The notes beneath the pieces are model-generated. The model did not search any database. It was not told the DNA's origin and saw nothing but the letters and a program-made list of their open reading frames with translations. This document shows, piece after piece, positions 43,019-52,667 of a DNA stretch of 64,000 bases (position 1 is the first letter of the stretch; every line of letters begins with the position of its first letter). Both the position numbers and the translations under genes were made by a program. The stretch lies in contig CBDBKU010000003.1 in assembly GCA_965206775.1 (NCBI GenBank), positions 3,162,001 through 3,226,000 of the forward strand, given 5' to 3'. This DNA comes from VXMF01 sp965206775. Lineage in GTDB: Bacteria; Acidobacteriota; Terriglobia; Bryobacterales; UBA6623.

Positions 43019-44903
43019 TAAGTATGTGCGATAGGGCGTAATTGGGACACATGGACCCAGTTCAGTCCGGTTCCTAGATATCGATTCTTGGTATCTTACT
43101 GGAAAATCGGTGTTTGTGCAGATCCATCCATTCGCGCTAACATGTCTCATATACGGTTATAGTCCGTAATTGAGCCACATGCCTCCCACCCTCTATCCCA
43201 CCTCCTCACTCGCCGGTCTGCTGCGCCGCGAGACCGTCGCCAGCATGCCCCGGATCATGGCCGCTCTCGGCACCTCCACCCGCCGTACCGTCGTCCGCAA
43301 GCTTGCCGCACTGGACCACCTCACCAGCTACTCCCACGCCGGCCGCTTCTACGCCCTGCCCGAGTCGGCTCGCTTCGACGAGCACGGCCTGTGGTCCTTC
43401 CGCTGCATCCGCTTCTCCTCCCATGGCACCCTGCGCGCCACCGCCGAGGCGCTCGTTCGCTCGGCCCCGGCCGGCCTGTTCGTCCCCGAACTTGACGCCC
43501 TCCTGCAGGTCGGCTCCGGCGACGCCCTGCGCTACCTCGCCAGCCAGCAACGCCTCGCCCGCGAGAAGTTCGACGGCCGCTTCCTCTACTGCGCACCCGC
43601 CACCGACCGCCGCCGCCGCCAGATCCTGGCGCGCCGCGCCGCCGCCGCCCCCGTCGCGGACTTGCCCGCACCCCCTGCGATCTCGTCCCGACCCGATCTC
43701 CGCGACGCCCGCAGCCTCTTCCTCGACCTGCTCGACGAGCGCCAGCGCCGCCTCTTCGCCGGCCTCGCCTCCTTGGAGCGCGGCCACGGCGGCGACCGAC
43801 GGGCCGCCGCCCTGACCGGCCTCAATCCCTCCACAGTCGCCCGCGGACGCCGCGAACTGCTCTCCGGCAATGTGCCGCGCCATCGCGTCCGGCGTCCCGG
43901 CGGCGGCCGCCATCGCGTCGAAAAAAAAACTGTGCCCTGAGCGCCGCCCTCGCCGACCTGCTCCAGCACGACACCGCCGGCGACCCTTGCGGCGGCCTGC
44001 GCTGGGTCCGCCGGACCACCTCCCGTCTCGCCGAATCCCTTGCCAAGCAAGGCTTTCCTGTTTGTGACCGGACCGTCGCCCGCCTACTCGCCTCCGCCGG
44101 CTTCGCCCTGCGCGTCAACCGCAAGCAGATCCCCTCTGTCTCCCCCCAGCACCGCAATGCGCAGTTCGAGTTCATTGCCGACCTCAAGCGCCTGTGCGCC
44201 CAAAGCGGCCGCCCCCTGGTCAGTGTCGACACCAAGAAGAAAGAGTTGGTCGGCAACTTCAAGAACCCCGGCTCCGCCTGGGAATCGCGCCCGCTCCCAG
44301 TCCATGATCACGACTTCCGCTCCCTTGCCGACGGCCTCGCCGTCCCCTACGGCATCTATGACCTGCTCGCCAATGCCGGGACCGTCGTCGTCGGCGACTC
44401 CCATGACACACCCTTCTTTGCCGTCGACTGCCTCGACTACTGGTGGCGCTCCGCTGGCCAGACCCGCTACCCCAACGCCACCCGCCTCACAGTCCTCGCC
44501 GACTGCGGCGGCAGCAACGGCCACCGACCGCGCGCCTGGAAGTACGCCCTCCAGCATCGCTTCTGCAATCCACACCGCCTCGCCGTGACCGTCGCCCACT
44601 ACCCCCCAGGGCAATCCAAGTACAATCCCATCGAGCACCGCCTCTTCAGCGAAATCAGCAAGAACTGGGCCGGCCGCCCGCTGCTCAACTGGGAGCTGAT
44701 CCTCAACTACATCCGCTCCACCACGACCAACACCGGCCTCTCTGTCGCGTCCCATCTGCTCCGACACGACTACCCCACTGGCGTCACCATAACCCCTCAG
44801 CAAATGGACGCTCTCAACCTCACCCGCAGCCAACACCTACCCAGCTGGAACTACACCATCTCTCCCCTTCCAAACTAGGAAGTTGTTTTTTCGCGAACCC
44901 TTA
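43019..44903 (+). mobile_element. ISAzo13-family insertion sequence
   Basis: The ends are set by where the interrupted AHSA1 frame breaks and resumes. The left end TAAGTATGTGCGATAG and the inverted right end TAAGGGTTCGCGAAAA agree at 10 of 16 positions, weak but well placed. The ends are uncertain by about 5 bases and no target duplication is clear. The left non-coding region holds two imperfect 17-bp direct repeats (43037-43053 and 43165-43181; core CGTAATTG), the second overlapping the transposase start. One transposase gene with a frameshift site fills the element. Confidence 0.7.
43179..44878 (+). CDS. ISAzo13-family transposase, expressed through a -1 frameshift at an A9 run
   Basis: Frame 1 runs from ATG 43179 to a stop at 43940. 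Just before it lies a run of nine A (43921-43929). Shifting back one base there continues into the catalytic half up to 44878: VRRPGGGRHRVEKK, then NCALSAALADLLQHDTAGDP and GGLRWVRRTTSRLAESLAKQ, ending in the RhoTn-type DDE region (VSVDTKKKELVGNFKN, LADCGGSNGHRPRAW, YPPGQSKYNPIEHRLFSEI). The fusion has about 566 residues. The usual ISAzo13 N-terminus begins only at LLDERQRRLFAGLASLERGH (~residue 190); the ~170 residues before it are an extra winged-helix-like module. Frameshifting on A-runs is common in IS elements. Confidence 0.85.
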
Positions 44904-44998
44904 GTCTGCGGCAAGAGGGTCTTCGTCCAGGCTATGAAAAGTCGACATTGGCCGGCTGGGAAAAGATGTTCGTCCTCTTGGACAAGGCATTGGGTTAG
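44904..44998 (+). pseudogene. AHSA1/SRPBCC-domain gene, 3' part beyond the ISAzo13-type element
   Basis: The bases encode LRQEGLRPGYEKSTLAGWEK followed by MFVLLDKALG and a TAG at 44996-44998, the standard C-terminal helix of AHSA1 proteins (GLxPGYE...GWEKMF.LL). No start codon or ribosome-binding site precedes it, so it is the detached end of the gene at 42661. Confidence 0.8.
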
Positions 44999-45268
44999 TC
45001 GCGCAGGGCCAGCTGCTTCAAGGATTTGTCAATGCGGGCACGTGCTAGCTGCGACAGCTCGAAACGAGCTGCGCCTAGAAGGGCCGAAGTCGGATCTCCG
45101 GTCAAGGTGATGCTCGGCGGCACTGCTCCTGGCGAGCTACGAGTGGGGAGTCCGGTACACGCTTGTCGGCGCCCTGCTCGACGGGAAGCGCACATGGCCG
45201 GCGCACTAGCGCAAGAAATATCGACCTGAGGACATGTCCCGACAGCATTTCGTATAATCCGGTGCGCC
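44999..45268. other. short gene-free region with a possible minus-strand C-terminal scrap
   Basis: On the minus strand the bases before a stop at 44995 encode TGDPTSALLGAARFELSQLA and RARIDKSLKQLALRD, which looks like a protein C-terminus, but nothing upstream of it in frame is convincing. Family unknown. Confidence 0.25.
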
Positions 45269-46486
45269 ATGCGCCGTCGAGACCTACTGCAATCCTCGCT
45301 TCTCGGATCGGCCGTCGCACTTTCCGCCCCGCGCGCGCAGGCAGCCCTTCCGAAGGCCAAGGTCACCCGAATTCGCTTCTACCGGGTCTCCGACTCCCGC
45401 CCGATCTTCAACCAGAGTGGGCACATCGTGACCGTCGAGACCGACGCCGGCATCACGGGCATCGGCGAAGGCGGGTCGCCCGACACTGTCGAGCAGCTCG
45501 GCGCAATGATCATCGGCGAGAACCCGTTCCGCATCGAGCACCTCTGGCAGGTAATGTACCGGGGATACTTCTACCCGCCGGGACGGGAGAAGATCCACGC
45601 GCTCGGAGCGATTGACCTCGCTTTGTGGGATATCAAGGCCAAGGCATTCGGTGTCCCGATCTGGCAACTGCTAGGCGGGCTGACTCGCGACCATGTGGAG
45701 TGCTATTCGACGGGGTTTCCCAGCCAGGGATCGATTCGAGAAACCGCGCGTGCCTGCATCGAAGCTGGATTCCGGGCGTTCCGCACGGGCAGTTCGGGCT
45801 CGCGTGGTGACGCGCCCTACCGTCATCGCCAAGCCGTTGACGACACACTCGCAACGTGCCGGGAGATCCGCGCAGGCGTCGGGGACGAAGGAGATTGGGC
45901 GATCGACTATCACACCCGGTTCGATTTCCCGGACGCGGTGCGCCTGTCGTCGCTGCTGGAGCCTCTCCGCCCGGTCTTCTGCGAGGATCTCGTCCGATCC
46001 GAGAATCCGGAGGTCTACCGGACGCTAAGGCCGCTGGTGAAAGTACCCATCGCGGTCGGCGAGCACTTCGGCGACCGCTGGGACGCCAACGTCCTGATCG
46101 AGAACCGCCTGATCGACTATTCCCGTGTGTCGATTCCGAATTGCGGAGGCATCACGGAGTTCATGAAGCTTGCAGCGCTTTGCGAAACCCACTACATCGG
46201 CTTGATCCCGCACTTCACAGGCCCTGTCTCCGAAGCCGCCCTCGTGCATTGCGCGGCATCCCTGCCCGGCCCGGTGATGATGGAAATGACGGGAGCGGGA
46301 GCGAAGACGCATCCGCACCTTCCCGTACACTACGACTTCCGCAACGGAAAGATGTGGCCTAACGACCGCATCGGCCTGGGAGTGGAGTTCGATCCCGACC
46401 AAGCCGAACCGGTGCTCGAAGTGACAGAGCACTCCCGGCCCATTCCAATGCTCTCCCGACCGGACGGTTCGCTCACGAACTGGTAG
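45269..46486 (+). CDS. Tat-exported enolase-superfamily (mandelate racemase/muconate lactonising) dehydratase
   Basis: 405 residues from ATG 45269. Twin-arginine-like start MRRRDLLQSSLLGSAVALSA. The capping domain (GHIVTVETDAGITGIGEGG) is followed by a TIM barrel. Metal ligands are Asp in WAIDYHTRFDFPDAV, Glu in PVFCEDLVRSENPE and Glu in AVGEHFGDRWDAN, with the catalytic-type His in GLIPHFTGPVSEAAL. These place it with sugar-acid dehydratases (galactonate/mannonate type). Exporting such an enzyme by Tat is unusual but seen in sulfatase-rich genomes. It ends about 50 bases before a convergent VOC gene. Confidence 0.88.
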   Translation: MRRRDLLQSSLLGSAVALSAPRAQAALPKAKVTRIRFYRVSDSRPIFNQSGHIVTVETDAGITGIGEGGSPDTVEQLGAMIIGENPFRIEHLWQVMYRGYFYPPGREKIHALGAIDLALWDIKAKAFGVPIWQLLGGLTRDHVECYSTGFPSQGSIRETARACIEAGFRAFRTGSSGSRGDAPYRHRQAVDDTLATCREIRAGVGDEGDWAIDYHTRFDFPDAVRLSSLLEPLRPVFCEDLVRSENPEVYRTLRPLVKVPIAVGEHFGDRWDANVLIENRLIDYSRVSIPNCGGITEFMKLAALCETHYIGLIPHFTGPVSEAALVHCAASLPGPVMMEMTGAGAKTHPHLPVHYDFRNGKMWPNDRIGLGVEFDPDQAEPVLEVTEHSRPIPMLSRPDGSLTNW

Positions 46487-46541
46487 TCCGCTGCCTAACC
46501 GGCACAGCGTCGCTGGCGCCCAGCGGCCCCGGGGTGGCGTG

Positions 46542-46910
46542 CTAGATCGCCTCGCCCCGATGGATCAAGTGCAGGATGTTGCCTTCCGGATCGAGGAAGA
46601 ATGCCAGCCTATTGGTGCCGGCCTCGACGAAATCAACAATCTTGATTCCCTTGGACTGGAGATCGCTGACGCCCTCGTCGAAGTCGTCGACCTTGATGGC
46701 AAGGTGGCGTATCCCCGGCGTTCGCATCGCGGTCTCGACCGCGTCACCGTCCGAGGGGATGAGCTCGAGCATCGAGCCGTCGCTGGCACGCACGAAGACG
46801 TTCCCTCCATAGCGGTGGACGATCGGCATCTCAAGGGTGCGCTCGTACCAGCCGGCCAGAGCCTCCGGATCCTTAGTGGCGATCGCGGTGTGTTCGATTC
46901 CGTTGTACAT
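46542..46910 (-). CDS. VOC-superfamily (glyoxalase/bleomycin-resistance-like) protein
   Basis: 122 residues, one vicinal-oxygen-chelate domain: IEHTAIATKDPEALAGWYER with the first metal His, LELIPSDGDAVETAM, then RHLAIKVDDFDEGVSDLQSK with the second His, and LAFFLDPEGNILHLIHR with His and Glu-like positions. This is the size of half a glyoxalase dimer. The substrate is unknown. Its ATG overlaps the TGA of lpxA (TGATG), so the two are translationally coupled. Confidence 0.87.
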   Translation of the reverse strand: MYNGIEHTAIATKDPEALAGWYERTLEMPIVHRYGGNVFVRASDGSMLELIPSDGDAVETAMRTPGIRHLAIKVDDFDEGVSDLQSKGIKIVDFVEAGTNRLAFFLDPEGNILHLIHRGEAI

Positions 46911-47725
46911 CAGTTGTCTTCCTTCTCACGGCCCTTCCTTCGGCAGACCCCGCGCTTCGAAGCGCGGATGAACTCGACCATGTGCCGTGCATGCGGTCCG
47001 TCCACCTCGGCCTCTACCTTTGCGAACGCCTCTGCGAGGGGCCTGCCCGACCGAAACAGTATCCGATAGGCGCGCCGGATTCGGTCGATGTCGTCATTGT
47101 CAAACCCCGCACGGCGCAAGCCGACGAGGTTCAAGCCGTGCACGGCCATGGTAGGGCCGACGTGGGTCAGGTAGGGCGTGACGTCCTGATTGACCCGAGT
47201 CATCCCGCCGACCATTGCCAGCTCGCCGATTCGCAAGTACTGCTGGACCCCGATCCCGCCTGAGACAAACGCCCGATCTTCGATTTCAACATACCCGGCG
47301 ATGAGCGCAGTGCTGGCGATCACGGTGCCGTTTCCGATCCGGCAATTGTGCGCGATATGCCCCGAGGTCATGATGAAGTTGTCGTCGCCGATAATCGTCT
47401 CCGACTCGGGCGCGGTTCCGCGCGAAATGGTGAAGTGCTCTCGGATCTTGTTCCCGTTGCCGACTCGCAGGTAGGACCGGCCGCCGGAAAACGACTTGTC
47501 GAGCGGATCGCTGCCGAGCACGGTTCCGCAAGAGACCTCGTTGTTCGCACCGAGAGTTGTCCAGCGCTTCAAGACGACGTGCGAGTCGATCTTGCAGCCG
47601 GCTCCGACTATGACGTCGTCCTCGATGATCGAGTACTCGCCGACGAATACGCCGGGGCCGATCCTGGCTGAGGGCGCCACGCGGGCAGTCGCGGCTATCG
47701 TGGCCGAGGGGTGGACCGACAACAT
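46910..47725 (-). CDS. lpxA: acyl-ACP-UDP-N-acetylglucosamine O-acyltransferase
   Basis: 271 residues from ATG 47725 (MLSVHPSATIAATARVAPSA); an ATG ten codons upstream is in frame. Left-handed beta-helix hexapeptides run through residues ~5-180. The catalytic His lies in MTSGHIAHNCRIGNGTV, and KIREHFTISRGT and GGMTRVNQDVTPYLTH are LpxA landmarks, followed by VHGLNLVGLRRAGF and a C-terminal helical domain. It performs the first step of lipid A synthesis, so the organism has an outer membrane with LPS. The fabZ/lpxD genes usually nearby are not present; its neighbours are a VOC protein and a sulfatase. Confidence 0.93.
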   Translation of the reverse strand: MLSVHPSATIAATARVAPSARIGPGVFVGEYSIIEDDVIVGAGCKIDSHVVLKRWTTLGANNEVSCGTVLGSDPLDKSFSGGRSYLRVGNGNKIREHFTISRGTAPESETIIGDDNFIMTSGHIAHNCRIGNGTVIASTALIAGYVEIEDRAFVSGGIGVQQYLRIGELAMVGGMTRVNQDVTPYLTHVGPTMAVHGLNLVGLRRAGFDNDDIDRIRRAYRILFRSGRPLAEAFAKVEAEVDGPHARHMVEFIRASKRGVCRRKGREKEDN

Positions 47726-47924
47726 CCTTGCAGGGAATGCACTCGGCGAGGCCAAGGGGCACTCGGTCGGCGCGAATGTAGATCTTCACATAAGGGACCT
47801 CCGGTTGTCTAGCCAGTAGTGGGTTTCGGTTCGACGGTAAGTATGACGAGAGCGGGCTGAGTGGTCGTCCCATCAATGTCGGACTCGGCGGCACAATCGT
47901 TCCGTTTGAGACAGTGGCCTAGAC

Positions 47925-49355
47925 TCACAATTCCAACAAGGCCAATCGATCCCGGAGCCGCTTTGCTAGCTGCGCAACCAAAGACGCATTCGAGGCGGCA
48001 ACGTTCTTCGTCTCCTTTTCGACTGACGTGTGATCGTACAATTCCGCATAGCCGTCGTCGTGAAGGATCAACCGATGTGTCTTGATTCGAATTGTCTTGG
48101 CATCTCGGCGGTAAGCGACTGCGGGATGACCGCCCGAATCCGGATTCTCCAAGAGGGGGCGCAGGGAGACTCCGTGGAGGAAGCCCGGCTTTGGCATCCC
48201 GGCTAGGTCGCATAGCGTAGGAAACACATCCAAGGTTTCGACGATCGCGTCCGTCGGCGCGCCTGGTTTCTGGATGTCGCGATAGGAAATGATGAGGGGC
48301 GATCTTAAGGACTCCTCGAAGAGCGCGTGCTTGCCCCAAATGGCGTGCTCGCCCAGATGCCATCCGTGATCCCCCCAGAGAATCACGATGGTGTTCTCGG
48401 CGGCGCCGGTCCGCTGCAGTCGCTCCAATAGACGGCCGACCTGGGCATCCGCGTACGTCACGCAGGCGGCGTAGTGCTTTCGAACCTCCAGCGCAAAATC
48501 AGCGTCCCCGTTTGGGTCGCGATTCCATCGGTTGTACTTCATGAACTCGCCCGAGGCGTGCCAAGTGGTTCTTCCCTCCGGTTTCGTTCGGTGCGGTGTC
48601 TGTGGCAGTTGGGCGTCAGCGTAAGGCTTGAGGTATTTCAACGGCGCGCCAAAGGGCAGGTGCGGCCGTAATATGCCGACGGCAAGGAAGAACGGCTTGT
48701 CGGAGCCCGAGGTCAGTTGGTCCAGTTGCCTCATGGCTTCGTCAATCGAACCCCCGTCGGGATAGATCGAATCAGGGCCCTCCTTCGCTTGGAACACGTC
48801 CATGTCAGCGACATCGACTCGGATCTCTCCGTTTGCCAAGCCGTGCATCCAGCCTCGAGGATGCTGCCAAGGACCAGCGGGCAACAAATGGCGATCCCAG
48901 GAGTTTGGCATTTCGAGCTGGAGGGCGTCGTCCCAATCCTCTCCGCCCAATCCGCCAGGATGATGAGAGACCTTTCCTACCGAGACGGTCGCGTAGCCGT
49001 GCTCGCGAAACCAGGCCGGCATGCTTGGCGGTACAGATCTCTGATCGGCGTTCATCGTTGCGGCACGCTGAAACAACGCCGCGTTGCTGGCGCCGCCATA
49101 GCGCCCGGTCAACAGCGTGTATCGGGACGCACCACAGGTCGGCGCCTGGACGTAGTGGCTGCGAAAGGCTCTCCCGGTTGACGCCAGGCGATCGATGTTT
49201 GGCGAGCGAATGTACGAAGAGCCAAAGGACGCCAGCTCAGGGCGCAAATCGTCGACCGCGATCAACAGAATGTTCGGCCTCTCATCCGAACCGCCTTCGG
49301 GCGCCGCAGAACAGGACAGTGCGGCTATGGCGACGAGGGAAACTAATGTCCTCAC
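47925..49355 (-). CDS. sulfatase lipoprotein, iduronate-2-sulfatase-like
   Basis: 476 residues from ATG 49355. A lipobox (AIAALSCSA, Cys15) anchors it outside the cytoplasm. ILLIAVDDLRPELASFGSSY gives the metal Asp pair, and the formylglycine motif is C74-G-A-S-R78 in APTCGASRYTLLTGRY. Later WGDHGWHLGEHAIWGKHALF supplies metal and catalytic Asp, His and Lys positions. The overall pattern is that of the iduronate-2-sulfatase branch. The substrate is a sulfated sugar; the exact one is unknown. Requires formylglycine conversion. Upstream of lpxA in the same direction, separated by 200 bases. Confidence 0.92.
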   Translation of the reverse strand: MRTLVSLVAIAALSCSAAPEGGSDERPNILLIAVDDLRPELASFGSSYIRSPNIDRLASTGRAFRSHYVQAPTCGASRYTLLTGRYGGASNAALFQRAATMNADQRSVPPSMPAWFREHGYATVSVGKVSHHPGGLGGEDWDDALQLEMPNSWDRHLLPAGPWQHPRGWMHGLANGEIRVDVADMDVFQAKEGPDSIYPDGGSIDEAMRQLDQLTSGSDKPFFLAVGILRPHLPFGAPLKYLKPYADAQLPQTPHRTKPEGRTTWHASGEFMKYNRWNRDPNGDADFALEVRKHYAACVTYADAQVGRLLERLQRTGAAENTIVILWGDHGWHLGEHAIWGKHALFEESLRSPLIISYRDIQKPGAPTDAIVETLDVFPTLCDLAGMPKPGFLHGVSLRPLLENPDSGGHPAVAYRRDAKTIRIKTHRLILHDDGYAELYDHTSVEKETKNVAASNASLVAQLAKRLRDRLALLEL

Positions 49356-49741
49356 GAGATCACTTCTCCTTCGGGAACGGCGACATCATCTTGCGCAGAT
49401 TTCCTATCCGACTCGAATGTTGAAGCGAACCAGAAACATTGTCCCATTCGTTCGGATCGCTCTGGTGGGCGTAGAGTTCTTCTGCGCCATCCATATAGCG
49501 GATGTAACGCTAGCGGTGCGTTCGGAGCGAGGTATTGTCCGGGCTGAACATCGTTACTGAAGCTCGCCCTGCACTAAACTGAGGCTCGCGAAATAACGGT
49601 ACAGCCGAAGTCCGAAGCGGGAACGTCGAATCAGCCCCAATCGAATGACTCGCCGGCCGGACGGCATAGCGTTCAGAGGCAGGATGGTTGTTTGTCCGCG
49701 GCTGTCCCTGATCACATGGCGGGGATTCTTCGTCCCCTTGG
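49356..49741. other. divergent intergenic region
   Basis: It should hold the promoters of the sulfatase (left) and of the beta-helix protein (right). No gene or site could be supported. Confidence 0.4.
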
Positions 49742-51058
49742 TTGGCAGTTCCTCGCGCGAGCAACAGAGGATCCGGGCCAGTGGACGCCGTTCGGGCCGC
49801 AAAGCGAGAAGACCGTGAGAAACTGGGCATCAGAATGGCATTTGACGATTCCGGCAACCGTGCAAGGGTCGACTCCTTGCGTCGCCGCGGCGTGGACGTG
49901 TGGGGGCCGGAACGGGTATACGTTGGCGAAGACGTTGACCTAGACGCAATCGAGCCCGGGGCCGCCATTCGGTACGCAACGCTTTCCGGTCCAACTCTGA
50001 GCATCGCCACCGGTGCCACGATCGGGACCTCCGGGCACGCGGAGGTAGACAACTGCCAGATCGGGCGAAATGTCGAACTCGGTTCGGGACTGTATCAGGG
50101 AGCGACATTCCTGGAAGGCGTCAAGGTCCGCGGCTTCGCCGAGATTCGGCCCAACACCTTGCTGGAAGAACAGGCCGAGGCCGCGCACAATGTCGCATTC
50201 AAGAACACGACGTTCACGTCCTGTTGCGTCGCGGGCTCGCTCATCAACTTCTGCGACTTGTTCCTTAGCGGAGGCACCTCGCGTCGAGATCACACTGAAA
50301 TAGGCTCTGGAGTGATCCACTTCAACTTCGATCCTCGCGGCAACAAATGGGGAAGTCTGATCGGCGGTATCCGCGGGGTGCTGTTGAGATCCGCCCCTGT
50401 CTTCATCGGGGGGAACTGCGGTTTGGTGGGACCGCTGGAGATCGGGTTCGGGGCGGTGACGGCTGCCGGGTGCGTCATTCGGAAGAGCGTCGGGGAGAAC
50501 ACGCTCGCGGCCGAGCAAGGAAGCACGTTAAGCATCAAGGGTTTCAATCAGAAGGCCTATGGCCGAATACGTGACAGCTTCATGCTGACAGCCAAGCTGA
50601 TCGGTACCCTGCGCGCCCTCGATGTCTGGTACGCCTCGGTGCGCATACCGCATGCCTCAACTGGAGAGCGAACGCTCTATGAAGCTGGCAGGAAGCAGAT
50701 CGACGCTCAGATCGAGGAGCGCATCGCGCGTCTGGACAAGCTCGTCGCCAAGCTGAGGCAGACAGACAATCGATCATCCAGCGGGACGGGCGCGGCGGCA
50801 CTCGAACATCGCAACGCCATAGCGAGATGGGAAGCTTTTCGCGCCGCGCTGGAAGACCCACTCGCACCGGGAATGCCTCCTTCTGTGTTCTTGGAATCGT
50901 ACGGCAATGCCCGGGCCTCCGGACAAGGCCACCTGGAATCAGTTAAGGCAGCGGAAGTGGGCGCACCACAAGCCGAGCGCTGGCTAGAGGGACTCGTTGA
51001 ACGCATGACAAGGCGAGCAAAGAACGCACTCTCTCCTGTCTCACCGCAGTCACGGTAG
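49742..51058 (+). CDS. left-handed beta-helix protein, GlmU-like UDP-GlcNAc pyrophosphorylase relative
   Basis: Up to 438 residues from TTG 49742; an ATG at 49835 (MAFDDSGNRARV) is a more orthodox start and the true start is uncertain. Hexapeptide repeats run through residues ~60-270 (AIRYATLSGPTLSIATGATI, EVDNCQIGRNVELGSGLY), with the striking segment SLINFCDLFLSGGTSRRDHT, then GSGVIHFNFDPRGN and GNCGLVGPLEIGFGAVTAAG. These are shared with proteins annotated as UDP-N-acetylglucosamine pyrophosphorylases without the nucleotidyl domain. The C-terminal ~150 residues are helical (DAQIEERIARLDKLVAKLRQ). Its substrate is unknown. Confidence 0.75.
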   Translation: MAVPRASNRGSGPVDAVRAAKREDREKLGIRMAFDDSGNRARVDSLRRRGVDVWGPERVYVGEDVDLDAIEPGAAIRYATLSGPTLSIATGATIGTSGHAEVDNCQIGRNVELGSGLYQGATFLEGVKVRGFAEIRPNTLLEEQAEAAHNVAFKNTTFTSCCVAGSLINFCDLFLSGGTSRRDHTEIGSGVIHFNFDPRGNKWGSLIGGIRGVLLRSAPVFIGGNCGLVGPLEIGFGAVTAAGCVIRKSVGENTLAAEQGSTLSIKGFNQKAYGRIRDSFMLTAKLIGTLRALDVWYASVRIPHASTGERTLYEAGRKQIDAQIEERIARLDKLVAKLRQTDNRSSSGTGAAALEHRNAIARWEAFRAALEDPLAPGMPPSVFLESYGNARASGQGHLESVKAAEVGAPQAERWLEGLVERMTRRAKNALSPVSPQSR

Positions 51059-51087
51059 CAGTAGCACGACGTGCTAGCCTGCAAGCC

Positions 51088-51885
51088 ATGAGATTGCAAC
51101 CGACCGATTACAGTGCGAATCCGGCGCGCCGAAACGTCCGATTCTCGCTGGGGGGTCCGCTTCTAGCTCTCACCCTTGTGGTCTGGGGCTGCGGTGCGCC
51201 GCCAGAGGCATCCCCGCAAGCCGAGGGAGAGGAACGCGGCCCCCGGAACCAGCCCGGCACTGGGATGGGCCTCTACGCACCGGGCCAGCACGATCTGTAC
51301 GACGGCAAGTTCATCATTTCCGGCAATCGCATCTACCATGTGGGCACGCTCAATGACGAGAGCCCATGGGATCACATGGGCAACGACGGCGCCAACATCC
51401 GGCCGGTCGAAGGATCGGCCGAGCTCGATGTGAACGAGATAGAGAACACGGGAACGTTCCGGGCGGAGCTCGATCTTCCAGAGGGCAGGTATGTCATTGA
51501 CCTTGAGGAAATCAAGGAATTCTCTCCCTGCCAAGACGGAGGGATCGCTGCATATCTCTTCGAGCATGGCGACTCCGGCTGCGGGGACGCCAACTGGCCC
51601 AAGAGCTTGTTGTACGTCGCAGGCTGGGGCATGGGGTCAGCCACGCTCAACGGCGAACCGCTCTACGACGACTATGAAATCCACTTCATGGTCACGCAGG
51701 GGATGAGAAGCCGCGACCTTGTCGCAAAGTACCCCCTTGACGGCAAGGGCTCGGACGCCGGCGCGGTGAATCCAGCGCTCCAGCAGCTTGACTTCTATAT
51801 TCGAAGCCCCGAAAAGAACGACGCGAATCATCCCAATCGCGAAGTGTTCGATCACTTCTTCGCGATGGAGGTGACCTGGAAGTAG
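51088..51885 (+). CDS. lipoprotein of unknown function
   Basis: 265 residues from ATG 51088. Signal and lipobox: LLALTLVVWGCGAPP. After a Glu/Pro-rich linker a single beta-rich domain follows (QHDLYDGKFIISGNRIYHVG, VIDLEEIKEFSPCQDGGIAA), rich in Asp, Gly and aromatic residues, with two Cys in one half. I recognise no family. It starts 30 bases after the beta-helix gene and is probably cotranscribed with it. The sequence has no transmembrane helix beyond the signal. Confidence 0.65.
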   Translation: MRLQPTDYSANPARRNVRFSLGGPLLALTLVVWGCGAPPEASPQAEGEERGPRNQPGTGMGLYAPGQHDLYDGKFIISGNRIYHVGTLNDESPWDHMGNDGANIRPVEGSAELDVNEIENTGTFRAELDLPEGRYVIDLEEIKEFSPCQDGGIAAYLFEHGDSGCGDANWPKSLLYVAGWGMGSATLNGEPLYDDYEIHFMVTQGMRSRDLVAKYPLDGKGSDAGAVNPALQQLDFYIRSPEKNDANHPNREVFDHFFAMEVTWK

Positions 51886-51937
51886 GCAGAAACAACTCGC
51901 GACGGCTATTACCGCATCCGTTGCTTGCTTCCCCGGT

Positions 51938-52447
51938 CGACTGCTTGTTGGTCTCGTCCAACCGGGCCACCCGCCCGTCAGCTGCATAGGGCCGGGCATC
52001 GAACTCAAGAACCTCTTCCATGCAATCCACGAACGCTGCATTGCCCTGCGGGAGGATCCGCCTGTACTTTTTCAAGTGAGGTTTGAGATCGGTTGTTTCA
52101 GGTTCCTCAGGGCCGTCCTTGGGGTACCGGCAAGCAAGCCTGCGCGACCGGGCAGACCTCGAACGCGCTGTCCAACGTCGCTGCCCGCGACTTCCGTCAC
52201 AGCACCGCTTCCAACCCTTCCTCTCCGAGTTGACTCTGGATGTGCTTGATCGCGCGGGATGTGATGCCCAGCGCCCAACCTTCGTGCGGACAGTCCAGTC
52301 CGGCCCGACGGGTCCTTGGTCTGAGTCGCGCAGCGGCAAAGCCCGCGAGTTCACGAACAGCTTGCACGATGTCTCGATGACCGGCGTGGGCGAACGCAGT
52401 TCACCAGGTTCTTCGATCTCCAGTGTGACTCCATACCTAGGTGCAAT
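51938..52447 (-). pseudogene. IS630-family transposase relic
   Basis: On the minus strand, spread over shifted frames, are RYGVTLEIEEPGEL, which resembles the RYxVxLTxEERxEL start of IS630 transposases, and further on LKPHLKKYRRILPQGNAAFV then MEEVLEFDARPYA and VARLDETNKQ, matching the linker and first catalytic strand (VVCLDETxKQ) of that family. The DDE half is missing. Several frameshifts and stops show it is dead. Confidence 0.55.
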
Positions 52448-52667
52448 GGAAATCGCCCCTCGCCGCTCGGTGATGGCGCGGTAGCCACTATGCCCGAACC
52501 GTCCAGGTGGGGGGCGGGCCCCTCTTGCCGAAACTCCTAGGATCCGTTGTCCCCGCCCCGCCGGCACGACCGGCCTCCATCAGGTCCGAAATGCCACAGC
52601 GTGCCGCGGACCCGGCGGCACGCATCTGTCTTGACTGGAACAGTGGGATTCGGTCAGCCTGTCTATT

